From positions 1 to 10,349 of the forward strand of contig JAISGE010000100.1 of assembly GCA_031263265.1 (NCBI GenBank): DNA of 10,349 nt, read 5' to 3'. Below are positions 6,266 through 10,349 of the stretch, one piece after another; the stretch's first letter is position 1; each line of letters starts with the position of its first letter. Origin of the DNA: Treponema sp. (lineage in GTDB: Bacteria; Spirochaetota; Spirochaetia; Treponematales; Breznakiellaceae). Under the pieces are notes generated by a model. That model was not told where the DNA came from. It made no database searches and was given only the letters and a program-made list of their open reading frames with translations. A program made the position numbers and the translations under genes.

Positions 6266-7102
6266 TTAAACCATCTTTTGCTTCCGCTGGTTTGCAATCA
6301 ATTGTTCGATGATGGTCTTCGCCACCAAGGTTACTAAGGCAAGCAACGTCAGCAGGGATGCCACCGCAAACGCGGCATTGAACATATATTCCCCGTACAG
6401 AATGTCGATGTATAAAGGCATGGTAGTGGTAATCCCCCGGATAAGCCCGGAAACCACGGATACCGCCCCAAATTCACCCATAGCCCGGGCATTGGTGAGG
6501 ATAATGCCGTAGAGCAGCCCCCACTTGATATTCGGCAGGGTGATCTTAATAAAGGTCTGAAACCCGGTAGCTCCCAGGGTCAGGGCAGCTTCTTCGTCAT
6601 CCTTGCCCATTTCCTGCATCAAGGGAATTAACTCCCGGGCTACAAAAGGAAAGGACACAAAGGCTGTGGCCAGCACAATTCCCGGGACCGCAAACACGAT
6701 CTTGATGTTATGGGCCATGAGCCAGGAACCAAACCACCCAAAAGAACCAAAGAGGAAAATGAACAAAAGCCCTGCAATGACCGGTGAAACCGCAAATGGG
6801 ACCTCGATCAAGGTGATAAGCAGGTTCTTGCCCGGGAAATTAAATTTCGTAATAGCCCAGGCCAGCATAATCCCGAACACCGTGTTTAGAGGAACGCATA
6901 CCAGAGCCGCCACCAAGGTGAGCCTTATGGATGCAAAGACATCCGCATCTGAAAGGGCTTTAAAATAGACCTGCACTCCAGACTCAAAGGCTTCGGAGAA
7001 AATCGTGATAAGCGGCAAGAAGATGAAAACAAACAAAAAAATCAACGACAAGCCCATGAGGATAGGCTTGATCCAGGGTGGTTCCCGGTTTATGGTACTC
7101 AA
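6266..7102 (-). CDS. cysW: Sulfate ABC transporter permease CysW
   Basis: One of the two membrane subunits of the sulfate/thiosulfate importer, 278 residues with about six hydrophobic segments. The first is at about 13-36, and others are around 62-83, 95-120 and 139-155, with two more near the C-terminus. The cytoplasmic EAA loop, which docks on CysA, is DEEAALTLGATGFQTF at about 169-184. The start is TTG (7102-7100), not ATG: the preceding AAAGGAGG is a near-perfect ribosome binding site 6 nt away. The TTG overlaps the TGA of cysT in the four bases TTGA, a standard coupling arrangement that keeps the two permeases at equal dose. The divergence from CysT fits the usual heterodimer. Confidence 0.92.
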   Translation of the reverse strand: MSTINREPPWIKPILMGLSLIFLFVFIFLPLITIFSEAFESGVQVYFKALSDADVFASIRLTLVAALVCVPLNTVFGIMLAWAITKFNFPGKNLLITLIEVPFAVSPVIAGLLFIFLFGSFGWFGSWLMAHNIKIVFAVPGIVLATAFVSFPFVARELIPLMQEMGKDDEEAALTLGATGFQTFIKITLPNIKWGLLYGIILTNARAMGEFGAVSVVSGLIRGITTTMPLYIDILYGEYMFNAAFAVASLLTLLALVTLVAKTIIEQLIANQRKQKMV

Positions 7103-7941
7103 CTGGTCCTCCTTTTTTTGGTATAGACCTGCAGCAAATTGGTCAGCAGCAACAGAATGAAGGCAATACCCAACATCGTAACCCCAATGGCGCTTGCCCC
7201 CAGGTAATCGAATTGCATCAGTTTTTTGATGATGAGCAGGGGAACAATCTCACTTTCGTAAGGCATATTACTGGATATAAAGATGATGGACCCATATTCC
7301 CCCAAGCCCCGGGCAAAGGCCATGGTAAAACCCGTAAGCAAGGCAGGAAACAGGGAAGGGAAAATCACTTTAACGAAAATTTGAAAGTAGTTGGCCCCCA
7401 AACTGCTGGCCGCTTCTTCCAATCCCACATCCAGCTCTGCTATGACGGGCTGCACCGTGCGGACTACAAAGGGAAGACCGATAAAAACCAGGGCAATGAC
7501 GATCCCTGCCTTGGAAAACCCGAGGGTAATCCCAAATTTTTGGAGAAACCCTCCCAAGAATCCCAGGGGTGAAAAGATCGTCGCCAGAGAAATACCCGCC
7601 ACTGCTGTGGGAATCGCAAAGGGCAGATCAATACACGCATCAATAATCCGTTTGCCATAAAACTGGTATCGGGTTAAGATCCAGGCAATGATTAACCCAA
7701 ATACAAAATTGATAAGCGCGGCAAAAAACGTGGACGAAAAAGAGATTTTAAATGCTGCTATGACCCGGGGGTCGGTAATGATCCTCCAAAAGTCATTGAA
7801 GGAAAGTCTTGTCGCATACAGAATCAGCGCGCTCAAGGGGATCAAAATAAGCAGCGACATATACGTCAAAGAAAGCCCCAGGGTTAAGCCGAACCCCGGC
7901 ATCTTTACTTTTACGGTCTTTTTTCGGGTAAGTAAGGGCAT
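7099..7941 (-). CDS. cysT: Sulfate ABC transporter permease CysT (CysU)
   Basis: The partner permease of CysW, 280 residues with about six membrane segments (first about 20-42, last about 252-272) and a basic N-terminus (LLTRKKTVKVK). The EAA loop is LEEAASSLGANYFQIF at about 174-189, followed by VIFPSLFPALLTG, and the RGLGEYGSIIF segment at 211-221 is typical of sulfate/molybdate-class permeases. ATG 7941 is supported by AAGGA 6 nt upstream. The gene begins 59 nt after the sbp stop, with a strong hairpin in the gap, and its stop overlaps the TTG start of cysW. A molybdate or tungstate permease would normally be a single homodimeric gene; two permeases with an Sbp-type binding protein favour sulfate or thiosulfate. 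Confidence 0.92.
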   Translation of the reverse strand: MPLLTRKKTVKVKMPGFGLTLGLSLTYMSLLILIPLSALILYATRLSFNDFWRIITDPRVIAAFKISFSSTFFAALINFVFGLIIAWILTRYQFYGKRIIDACIDLPFAIPTAVAGISLATIFSPLGFLGGFLQKFGITLGFSKAGIVIALVFIGLPFVVRTVQPVIAELDVGLEEAASSLGANYFQIFVKVIFPSLFPALLTGFTMAFARGLGEYGSIIFISSNMPYESEIVPLLIIKKLMQFDYLGASAIGVTMLGIAFILLLLTNLLQVYTKKRRTS

Positions 7942-7969
7942 ACGCGATCCTTAATTAAACTCTGGAAAC

Positions 7970-7996
7970 GAGGAGTACCGTTCAGTACCCCTCCTC
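7970..7996 (-). other. Intercistronic hairpin between sbp and cysT
   Basis: On the transcript, GAGGA and GTAC pair with GTAC and TCCTC: a 9-bp stem with a three-base bulge and a 6-nt loop, right after the sbp stop. No T-run follows on the minus strand, so it is not a normal intrinsic terminator. In other binding-protein operons such stem-loops protect the upstream mRNA and raise binding-protein output over permease output; that role is inferred here. Confidence 0.5.
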
Positions 7997-8000
7997 AAGG

Positions 8001-9074
8001 CTACCGCTGTTTTAATTCGCTCATTATCTGGTCAAACTTCCCGCCATCCGAGAAATGGATGCTATGGGCGGTTTTCCAGCCTCCAAATTCACCGTCAATA
8101 GTAACCAGTCGCAGGCTGGGAAATTGATTGGAAAAGGTTTTTGCTACTTCCGCATCCGAAGGCCGGTAATAGTTCTTACCCGCTATCTGCTGCCCTTCTT
8201 GGGAATACAGGTATTTCAAATACTCGGTAGCCACTGCTTGGGTGCCCCGCTTCTCAACCACCGTATCCACAAGGCTCACCGAAGGCTCTGCCAGGATACT
8301 CAGACTAGGAACCACAATCTCAAACTTTCCTTTACCCAACTCATTAATCGAAAGGAAGGCCTCATTTTCCCATGCCAGAAGCACATCCCCTAGTCCCCGC
8401 TGTACAAAGGTATTGGTTGCCCCTCGGGCACCTGAATCCAGGACCGGTACGTTGTTGAACAGTTGCTTAACAAATTCCTGAGCTTGCTCTTCATTACCGT
8501 ATTTATCCCGGGCATAGGCCCAGGCTGCCAGGTAGTTCCACCGTGCTCCTCCAGATGTCTTGGGATCTGGGGTAATAATTTGGATGCCCTGCTGTACTAA
8601 ATCATCCCAGTCTTTAATACCCTTGGGATTTCCTGCCCGTACCAAGAAGACAATGGTTGAGGTATAGGGGGCGCTGTTATTTGGGAACCGGCTTATCCAG
8701 TTTTCCGCGATACTGTGGGCCTTGTTGGATATCTCGTCAATATCATAGGCTAAGGCCAGGGTAACCACATCTGCTTCCAGTCCTTCAATAACGCTCCGGG
8801 CCTGTCCCCCAGAGCCACCGTGGGACTGTCTGATGCTTACCGTAGTACCGGTCTGGGCTTTGTAATACTTCACAAAGGCATCGTTAAACTCCCGGTACAA
8901 CTCTCTTGTGGGGTCATAGGAAACGTTTAGCAAATTGATTTCCCTGGTTTCCGTCCCTCCTGATGCATCCTTGGATCCTGTCGCATAAACGGATGCAGCC
9001 GTTCCTGCCAACAATACCGACGCAAAGAATAAGCAGCTCATAGACCTGATTGTGTCTTTTGTTACTCTTTTCAT
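8001..9074 (-). CDS. sbp: Sulfate/thiosulfate-binding periplasmic protein
   Basis: The 357-residue extracytoplasmic receptor that delivers sulfate or thiosulfate to CysTWA. Residues 1-31 form a signal peptide ending SVYA-TG; there is no lipobox cysteine, so it is probably soluble or weakly retained, although the GSKDASGG linker resembles those of treponemal lipoproteins. The mature fold shows the family blocks NVSYDPTRELYREFN (50-64), QSHGGSGGQARSV (83-95, anion-binding loop), ADVVTLALAYDID (101-113), TPDPKTSGGARWNYL (168-182) and DVLLAWENEAF (230-240). Sbp and CysP are hard to separate by eye, so the sulfate versus thiosulfate preference is open. It is the first gene of the operon, with the promoter and inverted repeat just upstream. 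The ribosome binding site is weak (AGGTAGAAAG), while a good AAGGAG lies too far upstream (about 20 nt). Confidence 0.92.
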   Translation of the reverse strand: MKRVTKDTIRSMSCLFFASVLLAGTAASVYATGSKDASGGTETREINLLNVSYDPTRELYREFNDAFVKYYKAQTGTTVSIRQSHGGSGGQARSVIEGLEADVVTLALAYDIDEISNKAHSIAENWISRFPNNSAPYTSTIVFLVRAGNPKGIKDWDDLVQQGIQIITPDPKTSGGARWNYLAAWAYARDKYGNEEQAQEFVKQLFNNVPVLDSGARGATNTFVQRGLGDVLLAWENEAFLSINELGKGKFEIVVPSLSILAEPSVSLVDTVVEKRGTQAVATEYLKYLYSQEGQQIAGKNYYRPSDAEVAKTFSNQFPSLRLVTIDGEFGGWKTAHSIHFSDGGKFDQIMSELKQR

Positions 9075-9103
9075 TTCTTTCTACCTAATTCACTCCTTAA
9101 AAT

Positions 9104-9138
9104 ATTCCTAGTGTATAATATTTATAATTACTAGGTAT
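9104..9138. promoter_or_regulatory. Inverted repeat, probable operator between sbp and comF
   Basis: ATTCCTAGT (9104-9112) and ACTAGGTAT (9130-9138) are inverted copies matching at 8 of 9 positions, with a 17-bp AT-rich centre. The repeat lies just downstream of the sbp -10 and over the predicted transcription start, a classic repressor position. Two perfect TATAAT hexamers (9114-9119, 9123-9128) on the plus strand lie inside it and could serve comF, though neither has a clear -35. The binding protein is unknown and no regulator gene is in the window. Confidence 0.45.
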
Positions 9139-9143
9139 TTAAT

Positions 9144-9172
9144 AAGATATACATAGAACAAGGTACTGTCAA
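9144..9172 (-). promoter_or_regulatory. Promoter of the sbp-cysTWA operon
   Basis: On the minus strand a perfect TTGACA (complement of 9167-9172) is followed after 17 bp by TATCTT (complement of 9144-9149, 4/6). Transcription would begin near 9137, giving a leader of about 60 nt to the ATG at 9074. This is the best sigma-70-type match in the window. Confidence 0.6.
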
Positions 9173-9179
9173 GAACAAG

Positions 9180-10019
9180 ATGATTTTTTTGAAAAAAACA
9201 GAAAATGAAGCTGTTTCAAAGGTATTCACATTAAAGCACCCACAAGTTGCATCCCGTATACAGAGTATGAATCAATTACGATGGGTCCCGTCCCTCATCC
9301 GGGAATACCTGGTCCCGGCAGGCTGCGCTCTCTGTGGTAACCCCTTCCTTAATGGAGAGGAGGCATGGTATGGATTGTGCTGGGATTGTATGAAATGCCT
9401 CACTATTACCGAAGATCAATCCCGGTGTGCCTCCTGCGGACGCCCCCTGATTGCCGAAATAGATCGCTGTCTGCAATGTCGAGATCAGGAATCCCTTCAT
9501 AAGGAAGAGCTTTATGTTAACCAGGTCGTAGCCCTCTTCCCCTATAGTGGAAATTACCGGAAACTCCTGGTATCCTACAAATTCGGGAGGTACCAGGCGC
9601 TGGGTAATTTCTTGGCGGAATCCCTCATAGCAGGATTAACCCTCTTTACCGCCCCACCCTTACACAACCCGGTTTTGGTGCCGGTTCCTCCCCGACAGGG
9701 AAAAATTAAGAAGACTGGCTGGGATCAGATCGATTATTTGGGGAGCTTGCTTACCAAAGCTTATCGGAAAACCCGTTCCCCTTACTTGCCGGTATACCGG
9801 TGCCTCAAACGCCTCCCCTCGAAAAGCCAAAAAGCCCTCAATCAGGAAGACCGGAGAACCAACCTCTTAGGCCGGATTCGTTATACCAGACCGGTTCCCC
9901 CGGAACTTATCCTCTTTGATGATGTGATCACCACTGGTTCCACCCTATATGCCTGTGCTGCTGCCCTCAAAGCCGGAGGCGCCCAAAAGGTCTATGGGAT
10001 ATGTCTATTTTACAGTTGA
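9180..10019 (+). CDS. comF: ComF-family phosphoribosyltransferase-like protein
   Basis: A protein of the ComF/GntX family, linked in competent bacteria to uptake of single-stranded DNA and otherwise of unclear role. The N-terminal part carries two zinc-ribbon-like cysteine sets: Cys49/Cys52 (CALCG) with Cys67/Cys70 (CWDC), and Cys83/Cys86 (CASCGRPL) with Cys97/Cys100 (CLQC). The phosphoribosyltransferase part has PVLVPVPPRQGKIKKTGWDQ (164-183) and the PRPP-binding loop ILFDDVITTGST (244-255), all intact. From ATG 9180 it would be 279 residues, longer than usual, with 29 non-conserved residues. ATG 9267 gives MNQLRWVP and about 250 residues, nearer the family norm. Neither start has a clear ribosome binding site, so the true start is uncertain. 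It is divergent from sbp and not part of that operon. Confidence 0.88.
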   Translation: MIFLKKTENEAVSKVFTLKHPQVASRIQSMNQLRWVPSLIREYLVPAGCALCGNPFLNGEEAWYGLCWDCMKCLTITEDQSRCASCGRPLIAEIDRCLQCRDQESLHKEELYVNQVVALFPYSGNYRKLLVSYKFGRYQALGNFLAESLIAGLTLFTAPPLHNPVLVPVPPRQGKIKKTGWDQIDYLGSLLTKAYRKTRSPYLPVYRCLKRLPSKSQKALNQEDRRTNLLGRIRYTRPVPPELILFDDVITTGSTLYACAAALKAGGAQKVYGICLFYS

Positions 10020-10056
10020 CGAGACCATAATCTTAACGGAAATTGACGAAAAGCAC

Positions 10057-10086
10057 TTGACCTTTGGGAAGCGTTTAGAATATATT
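10057..10086 (+). promoter_or_regulatory. Putative promoter downstream of comF
   Basis: TTGACC (10057-10062) and TATATT (10081-10086) are separated by 18 bp, in the non-coding stretch 38 bp after the comF stop. Two further TTGACG hexamers lie at 10016 and 10043 without matching -10 boxes. A transcript would start near 10093 and run into the structured purine-rich region. Confidence 0.45.
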
Positions 10087-10092
10087 ATATTC

Positions 10093-10349
10093 ACCATTAC
10101 GTTATGAGCTTACAATAAAGCTATAGCCTAAATTTTTTATTAAAAAAGGCATAGGGACCTCTAGACGAGAGGTAGGGAAAATGAGTAAGTTCAAAAGACC
10201 AAAAGAAGGGAAAGGTAAAAGGTTTTCTTCTTGAGATATTTGATAAAGTAGGGAAGGGGAGGAAGCGATAGGCGCGAGAGCGTTTATCGGGAAAGAAGAG
10301 AGAAGCCAGACTTTTATACTGGGGTACCAGGATAAGGGATGGTTTTGAG
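10093..10349 (+). other. Unassigned purine-rich, hairpin-forming region at the right edge
   Basis: There is no convincing gene here. A 17-residue frame (10181-10234, MSKFKRPK start) has a plausible ribosome binding site GAGGTAGGG but is too short to judge. The plus strand is strongly purine-rich from 10174 to about 10310. Hairpins are 10157-10173 (ACCTCT/AGAGGT, 6 bp), 10203-10232 (AAGAAGGGAA with TTTTCTTCTT, 10 bp with two G-U pairs) and 10266-10289 (CGATAGGCGC with GCGTTTATCG, 10 bp with two G-U pairs, GAGA tetraloop). Together with the promoter this could be the start of a structured RNA or of a gene's leader, continuing beyond the window. I checked for tmRNA and RNase P signatures and saw none. 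Confidence 0.35.

Noticed and set aside
10121..10348. Minus-strand frame open from the right edge, about 75 codons, ending PYAFFNKKFRL
   Set aside because: Its length is explained by the pyrimidine-rich strand (mostly Phe, Ser, Pro, Leu) and it matches no family. It could still be the end of a gene to the right, which cannot be judged here.
1..10349. CRISPR array, tRNA or rRNA genes, toxin-antitoxin pair, defence system
   Set aside because: I saw no regularly spaced direct repeats, no tRNA-like cloverleaf or rRNA sequence, and no genes of known defence or toxin families.

Overview
The window looks like a chromosomal segment of an anaerobic, fermentative bacterium, most likely a spirochaete of the Treponema type (the host-associated or termite-gut group). 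This is inferred from the mix of genes: an [FeFe]-hydrogenase maturase (HydG) with its TM1266-type partner, a sulfate-type ABC transporter, and IS1-family remnants whose residues resemble spirochaete copies as I remember them. No ribosomal or phylogenetic marker is present, so the genus is not proven.

Layout. (1) 1-1134: debris. The 3' part of a CPBP-type membrane protein gene enters from the left edge and runs in frame into an internally deleted IS1-family transposase. The C-terminal remnant of a second, unrelated transposase follows in another frame. (2) 1292-2125: a complete stand-alone metallo-beta-lactamase-fold hydrolase gene with its own promoter and a strong ribosome binding site. (3) 2126-2415: a non-coding leader with several stable hairpins and an intrinsic terminator, just upstream of (4) 2416-4091: a two-gene operon of a TM1266-family small protein (GTG start) and hydG, overlapping by one base. 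(5) 9074-4134, minus strand: a five-gene operon of sulfate-binding protein, CysT, CysW, CysA and, unusually, a sugar-type (RbsB-like) periplasmic binding protein. Spacing is short throughout. cysT and cysW overlap by four bases, with cysW starting at TTG. (6) 9075-9179: a divergent control region with a consensus -35, two TATAAT boxes on the other strand and an 8/9 inverted repeat. (7) 9180-10019: a ComF-family phosphoribosyltransferase. (8) 10020-10349: no convincing gene, but a good promoter followed by a purine-rich stretch with two 10-bp hairpins, running off the right edge.

How the genes work together. The TM1266 protein and HydG belong to assembly of the [FeFe]-hydrogenase H-cluster, where HydG makes the CO and CN ligands from tyrosine. 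HydE, HydF and the hydrogenase itself are not here. The Sbp-CysTWA set is a complete sulfate/thiosulfate importer: binding protein, two permeases and an ATPase. The extra binding protein at the end of that operon has no permease of its own class in the window.

The most interesting item is the leader upstream of TM1266-hydG. It looks like an attenuator or riboswitch-type control region and matches no RNA class that I recognise.
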